Below are positions 1 through 5,769 of a stretch of DNA of 6,735 nt, piece after piece. Origin of the DNA: Negativicutes bacterium. GTDB lineage: Bacteria; Bacillota_C; Negativicutes; Acidaminococcales; Acidaminococcaceae. Under the pieces are notes generated by a model. It was not told the DNA's origin and ran no database searches. It worked only from the letters and a program-made list of their open reading frames with translations. The stretch covers positions 1 through 6,735 of the forward strand of contig RZYP01000112.1 in assembly GCA_009930275.1 (NCBI GenBank), written 5' to 3'. A program made the translations under genes and the position numbers. Positions within the stretch are counted from its first letter, which is position 1, and every line of letters begins with the position of its first letter.

Positions 1-34
1 GGAGGCTGGAAATTTTTCACTCAGCGCCGGCGAT

Positions 35-53
35 CCATTTTGGACCATTTTGG
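35..53. repeat. Short tandem direct repeat CCATTTTGG x2
   Basis: The 9-bp word CCATTTTGG occurs at 35-43 and again at 45-53, one base apart. No reading frame in the first 120 bases looks like a gene. Paired short repeats of this sort occur in the ends of some IS21-type elements, so this could be the edge of an element lying upstream of the window, but that is only a guess. The repeat itself is seen directly. Confidence 0.4.
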
Positions 54-120
54 TCTGTGGCCATGCGTGGCATGACCATGAGTTTTTGCGGGGGAGTCAA
101 TCATGAGGCTGCAAATAATC

Positions 121-167
121 GGGCATTCATATTGGAGGAACCTCCTCGTATCGCAATATGAATGCCC
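121..167 (+). promoter_or_regulatory. Strong inverted repeat / hairpin just upstream of the PAS gene
   Basis: GGGCATTCATATTG (121-134) is the exact reverse complement of CAATATGAATGCCC (154-167), a perfect 14-bp stem. Inside it a second stem, GAGGA (135-139) with TCCTC (143-147), closes on a 3-base loop, and 148-153 form a one-sided bulge. The structure ends 18 bases before the chosen ATG of the PAS gene and 7 bases before its ribosome binding site (AAAGGA, 174-179). No T-run follows on either strand, so it is not a classical intrinsic terminator. It may be a 5' leader structure affecting mRNA stability or translation, a terminator of an upstream gene, or a mobile-element relic. Confidence 0.6.
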
Positions 168-185
168 CTTCACAAAGGAATAAAT

Positions 186-1682
186 ATGCCAAAAAATAAA
201 GTATTTGAAGAAAAAAACATTCGAAAAATGTCAATAGATCTCTCCAAAATTATCCAACACCTAAATGAAGGAATAGTCATTATACAGAGCGACCGAGTCG
301 TTTACGCCAATCCTTCATTTTGCAAAATCATGAAATGCGATATGTACGCGTTGATTGATAAGAAATTTACTGAATTATTTCCGAGTGCTGAACGGATAAC
401 AATACAATCCGAATACGACACCGTGCTGAAAACGCAAAAAAAATCAAAATCGCATGAATTTTTAATCATGCAAACCTCGGAAAAAATGCACGTTGAACTG
501 ACCATGTCTTTTTTGGAATCCGAAGAGTCTCCACTGGTACTGGCGACCGTTACCGACGTCACAGCAAAACATGGACGCATCGATAAAATCGGGAAACTTA
601 ATGACCGCCTGGAAAGCATCTTGCACTCAATGCATGACGTCGTCATATCTTTCAGCGCAACGGATGGCAGTATTTTATCGATCAATCCAGCGGCGGAACT
701 CCTGTTCGGAATTCCGCTCAGGCAGTTGTCGAACGCCAATGAGAGCAGTCTATTTGATCGTGTCCATCCCGATGACCGGGAAAAAGTCCGGGACTTTTAC
801 CATTCCCTGCAGGAATTGGAATTCAGTGAACTGGAATACAGAATTGTGCGCAGTGACGGTAAAATCAGGTGGGTACTCGACGAAGGGTATATCGTGTACT
901 GCAAATCAAGGACACTTCAACGCATCGATCACATGATCCGTGATATCACCGAACAGAAACTGGCAATACGGGACCTCCACAAGAGCGAACGAAAATACAA
1001 GGATTTCTTTCACAAAACCAAGGATATGGCCTTTTGCGTATCCCCTGACGGGGTGTTTCTGGACATCAATGATGCGGGAATTGAGTTGCTTGGCTTGCCA
1101 AACAGAAAAACAGCGTTGCAGAGCAACGTGTACAGCTTTGTCGAGGATCCTGCGACAATTGCCGAAATTATGTCCGAACTCAATGACAAGGGACACATCT
1201 CCAACAAATACGTCACATTGAACTCAAAATCTGGAAGATGCATCGAAGTCGATATCACCGCACGGGCCAAGAAAAGCGATTCCGGAGATATCATCTATTA
1301 CGAAGGAATAGCCTCAAACATCACGCAAGCGCTGGAAAATCAAAGAAACCGTGTACTGCGAAATACTGCGGCTGGCATGTGTCACTACCTGAACTCCCAT
1401 CTCATGCAGATTTCAAGCGCTCAAAGTGGCATGGAAGAAGAACTTTCGGAAATCGACGACAAGTTCATAAATTCTTCGCGACTGGAAGAAAAGAATGAAA
1501 TCTGGGTCAGTGGACGTAATATTTTGAGTGGGTATGCCCAGGATATAAATTCTGCTTATAAAAAAATAAGCGAAATTACGCGCGCGTTCAATTACGCATT
1601 TCTCAAGTACCGAGAAGAAGCATATCTGGACAAAACGATTCTTGATATTTTCAGTACATATCGCCCGGACGATATTGATTGA
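186..1682 (+). CDS. Three-PAS-domain sensor protein with a kinase-like H-box but no ATPase domain
   Basis: The product is a 498-residue, apparently soluble protein with no membrane segment or signal peptide. The ATG at 186 is chosen because AAAGGA (174-179) sits 6 bases before it; an in-frame ATG at 162 lies inside the hairpin stem and has no ribosome site. Three PAS-like segments follow one another: about residues 20-130, 140-260 (with a clear PAC end, SDGKIRWV then IRDITEQ) and 268-385 (SPDGVFLDINDAG, ending in GIASNIT). PAS domains bind small ligands, haem or flavin, or mediate partner contacts; none of these can be assigned here. Residues 390-475 resemble a histidine-kinase dimerisation helix: GMCHYLNSHLMQI with His400 matches the H-x-x-N-x-x-L pattern of H-boxes. 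No N, G1 or G2 boxes of the ATP-binding domain follow; the protein ends 98 residues after His400. It could be phosphorylated in trans, act only through dimerisation, or be a truncated kinase. The stop lies 21 bases before the insertion sequence, outside it, so that insertion did not cut the frame. Confidence 0.85.
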   Translation: MPKNKVFEEKNIRKMSIDLSKIIQHLNEGIVIIQSDRVVYANPSFCKIMKCDMYALIDKKFTELFPSAERITIQSEYDTVLKTQKKSKSHEFLIMQTSEKMHVELTMSFLESEESPLVLATVTDVTAKHGRIDKIGKLNDRLESILHSMHDVVISFSATDGSILSINPAAELLFGIPLRQLSNANESSLFDRVHPDDREKVRDFYHSLQELEFSELEYRIVRSDGKIRWVLDEGYIVYCKSRTLQRIDHMIRDITEQKLAIRDLHKSERKYKDFFHKTKDMAFCVSPDGVFLDINDAGIELLGLPNRKTALQSNVYSFVEDPATIAEIMSELNDKGHISNKYVTLNSKSGRCIEVDITARAKKSDSGDIIYYEGIASNITQALENQRNRVLRNTAAGMCHYLNSHLMQISSAQSGMEEELSEIDDKFINSSRLEEKNEIWVSGRNILSGYAQDINSAYKKISEITRAFNYAFLKYREEAYLDKTILDIFSTYRPDDID

Positions 1683-1699
1683 TTCTAGCCGGAATGTTT

Positions 1700-1703
1700 A
1701 AAT
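1700..1703. repeat. Target-site duplication, left copy (AAAT)
   Basis: AAAT lies directly outside the left terminal repeat of the IS and is matched by AAAT at 3182-3185 directly outside the right one. A 4-bp duplication fits IS5-family insertion. A word this short and AT-rich can match by chance, but both copies abut exactly the terminal repeats. Confidence 0.65.
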
Positions 1704-1718
1704 AGTCGGCCCTGAAAA
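1704..1718 (+). repeat. IS left terminal inverted repeat
   Basis: AGTCGGCCCTGAAAA is matched at 13 of 15 positions by the reverse complement of 3167-3181 (AGTCAGTCCTGAAAA). This is the presumed transposase binding and cleavage end. Confidence 0.75.
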
Positions 1719-1833
1719 TATGACAATATGCTGAAATTTATTGAAATTTAATCGGAGATAATGTATTTCAAATAACCAGTTATGCAGTGAAAATGCATTT
1801 TTTCTGGTCGAAATCACTCCGAGGTTGCCAACG

Positions 1834-3149
1834 ATGCAGCCCAAAAAATCGGACCGCCAGCGCAGCTTCCTCTGCCCAGATCTGATCGATCAACTCGATC
1901 CTCGACACCACCTTTTGGGGTTGGCCAAAGCCATCCCATGGCAGGTTTTTGAGGACAGCTTTCGTCCGCTTTATGCTGCATCCGGCCGCCCAGCCAAACC
2001 CGTCCGATTGATGGTCGGGCTTCTCATCCTCAAGCAGCTTGAAAACTTGAGCGATGAGCGCGTCGTCGAGATTTGGGTTCAAAATCCCTACTTCCAGGCC
2101 TTCTGCGGTCAGCAGCGCTTCACTGGAAGCTGCCGTGCGATCCGTCCGAACTGACCTATTTTCGACGTCGGATCGGGGAAGACGGCGTGCGCAAAATTTT
2201 CGAAGTCTCCGTGGCCCTCCATGGTGACAAAGCCAAGGAAGAGGAAGTTGTTGTGGACTCCACCGTCCAAGAAAAGAACATCACCTTCCCCACGGACACC
2301 AAGCTGCTGACCAAGATCGTGACGCGATGCCACATCATGGCCAAACTGGAAGACGTCAAACTCCGGCGCAGCTACCAGCGTGAGGTCAAGAAGCTGCTGC
2401 GGATCATTCGTTTCAAGTCAAAAGGCCGCAAACAGGGCGAGGCCCAACGGGCAATCCGGCGTTTGCGGACTATTGCTGGTATTTTGATCCGCGACATGAG
2501 GCGGAAGCTTTCCCCGGAAGCGCTTGAGATTCACCAGCAGTCTCTTGACCTCTATGACCGCGTTCAGCGCCAAAAGCGTTCCGACACGGGCAAAATTTAC
2601 AGCCTCCATGAGCCAGACGTTTCCTGCATCAGCAAAGGTAAGGCACATAAGAAATACGAGTTCGGCGCCAAGGCATCCGTGACCGTGACCAAGACCAACG
2701 GTATCATCGTTGGCGCACTGTCCTTCTCGGACAACCCCTTCGATGGCCATACTCTCCCCGCAGTGCTTACCCAGGTCGAGAGTATCGTCGGCAAAAGGCC
2801 GACCATGGCGATCTGCGACCGTGGCTACCGAGGCAAGCGCAGGATCGGAGAAACTCGCATCGAAATCCCAGAATCAGGCAAGGGTCCCAAGACTGAACAC
2901 GAAAAGCGCCAAGCTCGGGCACGCTTTCGCCGCAGGGCCGCCATCGAGCCAATCATCGGCCATCTCAAGAACGATCACAGGATGCTTCGAAACTACCTCA
3001 AAGGCCAGATCGGCGATTCCGTGAACCTGTTCATGGCCTGCGCAGCCTTCAACTTCCGGAAATTCATCCGGATACTGTATTTTTTGTGCCTCAAATTGTT
3101 GGGGCGCGTTTTTCGTCCAGATGTTCGGGCGGTACAGGCTTGTGCCTGA
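1834..3149 (+). pseudogene. IS5-family DDE transposase, broken by a one-base frameshift
   Basis: The gene starts at ATG 1834, with GAGG (1821-1824) 9 bases upstream as ribosome site; an in-frame TTG at 1825 directly abuts that site and is unlikely. The first frame encodes about 99 residues of the N-terminal domain typical of these transposases (DUF772-like; GRPAKPVRLMVGLLILKQL, then NPYFQAFCGQQRF). At about 2130-2134 the homology jumps by -1 into the next frame (WKLPCDPSELTYFRRRIGEDG), and the first frame stops at 2152-2154. The second frame carries the DDE catalytic core: Asp in VVDST (codon 2256-2258), Asp in CDRGYRG (2817-2819) and Glu in AIEPIIGHLKND (2946-2948). Joined, the protein would be about 438 residues, a normal length for the family. 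The junction TTCACTGG reads as FxW if one base is restored, so a single-base deletion is the simplest explanation. No X_XXY_YYZ slippery heptamer is visible there, so programmed frameshifting is unlikely. Homology breaks nowhere else. Confidence 0.85.
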
Positions 3150-3166
3150 TGGGCCGTTTTTAGAGT

Positions 3167-3181
3167 TTTTCAGGACTGACT
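3167..3181 (-). repeat. IS right terminal inverted repeat
   Basis: TTTTCAGGACTGACT is the reverse-complement partner of 1704-1718 with two mismatches. It lies 17 bases after the transposase stop. Confidence 0.75.
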
Positions 3182-3185
3182 AAAT
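3182..3185. repeat. Target-site duplication, right copy (AAAT)
   Basis: This AAAT directly abuts the right terminal repeat and is identical to 1700-1703. Removing 1704-3185 would restore the presumed pre-insertion sequence. Confidence 0.65.
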
Positions 3186-3327
3186 AACCGCTCACTTTTT
3201 GCTTAAGTTCTTTAAGCTACACAAAAAAAAATGCAATCAACGCCTCGCGTCCTGGATTGTCATTGGTTAGATATGCGAGACGGCTTGGGAGGGACATAAC
3301 CCATGCACTGAAAATGACGTAAAATTG

Positions 3328-3337
3328 AGGGCCGACT
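3328..3337 (-). repeat. Orphan copy of the IS terminal sequence
   Basis: AGGGCCGACT is the exact reverse complement of the first 10 bases of the IS left end (AGTCGGCCCT, 1704-1713), in right-end orientation but 147 bases beyond the proper right end. It diverges after those 10 bases. It may be the remaining end of a second, related element. As an alternative outer boundary of the IS it is less good, because the adjacent TAAT does not match AAAT on the left. Confidence 0.4.
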
Positions 3338-3548
3338 TAATAATCTATACACATTTTTTGATACAATGGCACCACTGATTGATTCGGGCGGGCCACCTCA
3401 AGGGGAATCTGGCTTGAGTCCGGAGAGATTATTAACGGTCGAAGGACTCCTCCCTGCCCTCTTGGACTTCAAGGACACGTACAACCTGAAATGGATCATT
3501 GGACACTAACGATACAAAATCCTGGCAATTTTGCGATCACGTCCTATA
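3336..3548 (+). pseudogene. Decayed C-terminal piece of an IS3-family (OrfB-type) transposase
   Basis: In one frame the sequence reads TVEGLLPALLDFKDTYNLKWIIGH, a stop (3507-3509), then RYKILAILRSRP. This matches the C-terminal signature of IS3-type integrase-core transposases, which run as (T)VEELxxALxxFkxxYNxxWlIxRHGYxTPAxxR. The in-frame stop falls where the conserved His is expected. The codons after it (TAC AAA ATC CTG GCA) give YKILA where the family has YxTPA; both changes need only C-to-T transitions, as expected of a dying gene. The upstream part (3336-3430) has no clear match, and the catalytic core is absent. An ATG-initiated 47-codon frame (3366-3509) is part of this relic rather than a gene. 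Identification is from memory of the family pattern, not a search. Confidence 0.5.
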
Positions 3549-3649
3549 AAATACCACAAACTTAGCAAGTTAATTAATCATAACAAATCGTCCAAAAAAT
3601 CGCACGACGATACACTTTATTAATATTTTAGTGTGAAGAGAGGTTTTCT

Positions 3650-4261
3650 ATGGAATTCGATTGGTGGAGTTGGGTTATAATACCTATGCTTATTTTCATA
3701 GCTCGTCTACTTGATGTATCGCTAGCGACAATGCGTCACATTCTGATCTTTAGAGGACACCGTCGTATTGTACCAGCCATTGCATTTGTGGAAGTATTGG
3801 TCTGGCTGGTGGCGATCACACAAGTCATGAACAACCTAAGCAACTTCGTCTCCTATCTGGCTTGGGCGGGGGGATTCTCCGCAGGTACATGGTTAGGTAT
3901 GGTCATTGAGGAGAAAATTGCACTGGGACATTTAATTGTCCGCATCATTACTGAAAAACGGAGACCCTCAATTTTAAAAGAATTACGTGAAGCGGGTTTT
4001 GGCTCGACCTCTTTGGATGCTCATGGCTCGATGGGTCCGGTCAACATCATGTTTATCGTCGTCTCACGCAAGGAACTTCAGCGCTTACTCAATCTGATCA
4101 CTCGACAGTTGCCAGGATGTTTCTACACAATCGAGGATGTTCGTTTCGTGGATCCAGCGCTCATATCACGAGGCAGACCATCCGAAATCCTCACACCAGC
4201 ACCAGAGGCCACAAATGATGCGATTCAGGAGGAAACAGAGACAACGCCCAGAACCCAATGA
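3650..4261 (+). CDS. UPF0316 family membrane protein (DUF5698 + DUF2179)
   Basis: This is an intact 203-residue inner-membrane protein. The ATG at 3650 has GAGAGG (3638-3643) 6 bases upstream. Three hydrophobic segments are seen at about residues 8-28, 41-60 and 64-86; the first two are joined by a basic stretch RGHRR that should face the cytoplasm. The C-terminal half, about residues 93-167, is a soluble DUF2179 domain: VRIITEKRR, LREAGFGSTSLDAHGSMGPVNIMFIVVSRKEL and the characteristic PGCFYTIEDVRFV ending. The overall plan and length match the UPF0316/YebE-like family, whose biochemical role is not established; DUF2179 also occurs in YitT-type membrane proteins and is thought to be a ligand or regulatory domain. 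The last 35 residues are acidic, Pro/Thr-rich and probably disordered, a longer tail than usual. It appears to be a single gene; the next gene starts 109 bases later and differs in composition. Confidence 0.85.
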   Translation: MEFDWWSWVIIPMLIFIARLLDVSLATMRHILIFRGHRRIVPAIAFVEVLVWLVAITQVMNNLSNFVSYLAWAGGFSAGTWLGMVIEEKIALGHLIVRIITEKRRPSILKELREAGFGSTSLDAHGSMGPVNIMFIVVSRKELQRLLNLITRQLPGCFYTIEDVRFVDPALISRGRPSEILTPAPEATNDAIQEETETTPRTQ

Positions 4262-4297
4262 TGGAAATTTCGAAACAGATTTCTGCGCAAATTGGGT
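4253..4297 (+). terminator. Possible hairpin at the end of the UPF0316 gene
   Basis: ACCCAAT (4253-4259), overlapping the last codons, pairs perfectly with ATTGGGT (4291-4297). Within the 31-base loop GAAAT (4264-4268) pairs with ATTTC (4279-4283). No T-run follows, so if it acts in termination it is not a standard intrinsic terminator; it may only protect the 3' end, or be chance. Confidence 0.25.
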
Positions 4298-4370
4298 CAA
4301 TATTACAGCACGATTCACAGTTGTATGTATGAAATTTAATAAAATATTAAAATTAAATTTGGAGGACATG

Positions 4371-4724
4371 ATGTTTTTTTGGTCTAATATATCGCTAATT
4401 ATTTTTATAGGAACACTATTTTTTTCAACTTGTTTATATGCTCAAGATTGGTCTGTTGTTGGAAAAAGAGGAATAATGACTTTTGTTGTGATCAAGAAAG
4501 AAAGAGAAAAAGATCTGGCAATTTATCAAGAAGTCATAAGCAGTGAATGCTTGGAGGGTGAATTCTGCAAAATACTATTTTGGTCAAACTCGACCAATGT
4601 TCCGAGGTCATGGCCAATGACTGAAGACGAGCGAAAATCTAAAGTAGCCGATTATTTCTTTAATGGAAATTCCGGCGAAAGTAAGTTTTATTTTATATAT
4701 AGTGGCAATCAGTCAATAAATTGA
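4371..4724 (+). CDS. Small exported protein of unknown function
   Basis: The product is a 117-residue protein that I do not recognise. GGAGG (4361-4365) is 5 bases before the ATG at 4371 and only 2 before the ATG at 4368, so 4371 is preferred; in-frame starts further upstream (such as 4329) lack a ribosome site and would bury the signal sequence. Residues 1-24 form a Sec signal peptide with a long hydrophobic core (ISLIIFIGTLFF) and a likely signal peptidase I cut after CLYA, giving a mature protein of about 93 residues starting QDWSV. The only Cys in the core (STC) does not fit a lipobox. The mature part has two cysteines at 60 and 66 that could form a disulfide, a basic segment KKEREK (42-47) and an aromatic-rich stretch near the C-terminus (KFYFIYSG). 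It should be periplasmic or secreted. The gene is far more AT-rich than the UPF0316 gene, which suggests separate transfer. Confidence 0.65.
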   Translation: MFFWSNISLIIFIGTLFFSTCLYAQDWSVVGKRGIMTFVVIKKEREKDLAIYQEVISSECLEGEFCKILFWSNSTNVPRSWPMTEDERKSKVADYFFNGNSGESKFYFIYSGNQSIN

Positions 4725-4725
4725 G

Positions 4726-4917
4726 GTGGCAACTCAAGCATGCTCCGAGTTTGCGACCGACTATCCCCTTGGAGCCAATAAAGAGTGTCCGCTAGCCAGT
4801 TTTGAGAGACACCTGTTACGAATCCTTCATCATTGGCATTACCTACACATCAATGCGAGATTCGAAAGCATCCAGGACCTGCTCAATCCTGAGCGCAAGA
4901 ATTCAAAGACACCGTAA
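4726..4917 (+). CDS. Doubtful 63-codon frame, possibly a gene remnant
   Basis: This frame begins with GTG two bases after the previous stop and has no properly spaced ribosome site, so it is unlikely to be translated on its own as it stands. The encoded sequence is nevertheless protein-like, with balanced composition and an amphipathic stretch FERHLLRILHHWHYLHIN followed by ARFESIQDLLNPE. Base composition changes back to about 50% GC here compared with the AT-rich gene before it. I do not recognise the family. It may be the C-terminal piece of a gene destroyed by recombination, or a chance open frame. Confidence 0.25.
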   Translation: MATQACSEFATDYPLGANKECPLASFERHLLRILHHWHYLHINARFESIQDLLNPERKNSKTP

Positions 4918-4945
4918 GATGGAGAACGTTATCACCATGGCCTAC

Positions 4946-5266
4946 CTAATTGCGGATCCGATTCAGGCCTTCGTGGCTAAATGATTTCCACATCAAATGT
5001 CGAAGAACCTGAATTTTTTCATCTTGCTCAAGCACCTTGATGAACCGAGCAAGTAATTCTTTGCGTAAATGTTCTGGGCTAACTGGCACATTTTCGTCCA
5101 AAATTTCATCCATCCTTACGCGGAGCTTAGTGGCTATCCGCCTTGCTTCGCCAATATATGGAGTTTGCAAGCCGATTCGCACTTCTGATTGCCCTATTCC
5201 GACTCGAAATTTTTTTGGAATAGATGCGCGAAAATAATAAAATTTTCCTTTCAGGTAAAGATTACT
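4946..5266 (-). pseudogene. N-terminal fragment of a phage-type tyrosine integrase
   Basis: Reading the minus strand from 5266, the frame gives SNLYLKGKFYYFRASIPKKF, then RVGIGQSEVRIGLQTPYIGEARRIATKLRVRMDEI. This is the typical N-terminal arm of tyrosine recombinases with a DUF6538-like start (YxFRxxIPKxxR...S LxTxxxxEARRxAxxL). A predicted helical region follows (SPEHLRKELLARFIKVLEQDEKIQVLRHL), after which the frame ends at 4946. The core-binding and catalytic domains (R..H-x-x-R..Y) are absent. Between an in-frame TGA (5300-5302) and codon 5180-5182 (GTG) there is no ATG, GTG or TTG, so the arm has no ordinary start codon; initiating at 5182 would give 78 residues lacking the conserved YYFR-IP part. 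A GGAAGG motif at 5270-5275 may mark the old ribosome site. It is thus a relic of an integrated phage, island or integron-like element. Confidence 0.65.
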
Positions 5267-5684
5267 GGTCCTTCCGGAATTGCTGTGGGTAGCGTAAACT
5301 CATAAAAACAAATGGTTGTCATTATGACAGGTTCAAAAAACGCGTAACATTTTTCAGACATTTAGGTGCAAGTGGCGCTGTTCAATTCATCAAAAATTCT
5401 TTTTATATAAAATTTAGGTGGTTATATTTAGCGCTTTCCTAATTGATCCAAGAACTACGATTGAAAAGACTTCGACAAGTATTGGTAACTAGCCGATATT
5501 GTTATCCACAGAAAACCCGGAAGGGCCAGATTTGGCGAATATGTATTTTTCTTACGACGAGTGATTTTCGAAATCTGATCAGATGGGGCAATAGGCGGTA
5601 CACTTATGACGCTCAGTGGCTTCGAATGAGATGCTGATTTTCGCATAGTCCAGGCTCCCTTTTTCAGACCATGGGTTTGCAATC

Positions 5685-5722
5685 TTGACCCCCGAGTTTG
5701 ACCCCCGGGTTTGACCCTCAAT
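5685..5722. repeat. Three tandem 13-bp units TTGACCCCCGRGT
   Basis: The units are TTGACCCCCGAGT (5685-5697), TTGACCCCCGGGT (5698-5710) and a partial, diverged TTGACCCTCAAT (5711-5722), in exact 13-base phase. They lie about 90-125 bases past the stop of the IS1634-type transposase, so they could belong to that element's end (transposase binding repeats) or to the flank. They are not in any gene. Confidence 0.7.
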
Positions 5723-5736
5723 TTTCAGCCAAATTC

Positions 5737-5769
5737 CCTTCGACTGACCTTAAACAGGAGTTTCGAAGG
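5737..5769 (-). terminator. Hairpin downstream of the IS1634-type transposase
   Basis: CCTTCGA (5737-5743) and TCGAAGG (5763-5769) form a perfect 7-bp stem; within it, CCT (5748-5750) pairs with AGG (5756-5758) around a 5-base loop, with symmetric 4-base internal loops. It lies 43 bases after the transposase stop on the minus strand. No T-run follows on that strand, so termination is only a possibility; it may be part of the element's end. Confidence 0.35.

Larger units (their letters stand above)
1704..3181 (+). mobile_element. IS5-family-type insertion sequence, 1478 bp, complete ends, frameshifted transposase
   Basis: The element is bounded by AGTCGGCCCTGAAAA (1704-1718) and the inverted TTTTCAGGACTGACT (3167-3181), which match at 13 of 15 positions, and is flanked by AAAT on both sides. 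It holds one transposase gene on the + strand whose stop lies 17 bases before the right terminal repeat, the usual tight arrangement. About 130 bp of AT-rich non-coding DNA precede the gene. Its GC content is visibly higher than that of the following non-coding stretch. It sits 21 bases after the stop of the PAS gene and could affect downstream transcription. The coding frameshift suggests it no longer moves unless helped in trans. The family is judged from the transposase sequence; subgroup and name cannot be fixed by eye. Confidence 0.8.
3186..3649. other. Gene-free, AT-rich stretch with mobile-element relics
   Basis: No intact gene is visible. The stretch has a small palindrome GCTTAA-N5-TTAAGC (3201-3217) between a T5 and an A9 run, a stray copy of the IS terminal sequence (3328-3337), a decayed IS3-type transposase end (about 3336-3548), and about 100 bases of strongly AT-rich DNA (3541-3640) ahead of the UPF0316 gene, presumably containing its promoter. 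I could not identify convincing -35/-10 boxes with correct spacing. Confidence 0.6.

Noticed and set aside
1780..2082. 100-codon minus-strand frame inside the transposase gene
   Set aside because: It mirrors the codons of the transposase N-terminal domain on the other strand and has no ribosome site or known motif.
2418..2750. 110-codon minus-strand frame inside the transposase core
   Set aside because: It overlaps the conserved DDE region, which is clearly coding on the plus strand.
3201..3217. Palindrome GCTTAA-N5-TTAAGC as an intrinsic terminator
   Set aside because: The stem has only 6 bp and is AT-rich; the T-run precedes it on the plus strand and only an A-run follows the stem, so it fits a terminator on neither strand.
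1782..3316. Direct repeat ATGCA(G/C)TGAAAATG at 1782-1795 and 3303-3316
   Set aside because: It is a single 14-base near match, AT-rich, with no relation to the element ends or a symmetric position; probably chance.
1704..3337. IS boundary at 3337 using the perfect 10-bp repeat AGTCGGCCCT / AGGGCCGACT
   Set aside because: The inner repeat at 3167-3181 matches over 15 bases, lies 17 bases after the transposase stop and is flanked by AAAT exactly as on the left; the outer one is flanked by TAAT and loses similarity after 10 bases.
5502..5510. Perfect DnaA-box word TTATCCACA as part of a replication origin
   Set aside because: Only one box was found, with no clustered boxes, DnaA/DnaN-type genes or typical AT-rich unwinding array. 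A single match in a window of this size is plausible by chance.
5455..5721. 88-codon minus-strand frame across the 13-bp repeats
   Set aside because: Its first 25 codons translate the repeat region. The inner ATG at 5646 has a passable ribosome site, but the protein resembles nothing and has no supporting context.
3321..5725. 11-bp inverted match AAAATTGAGGG (3321-3331) / CCCTCAATTTT (5715-5725) as ends of one large element enclosing the UPF0316 gene
   Set aside because: Inverted 11-mers are expected by chance in a window of this size, and the match does not extend into the flanks.
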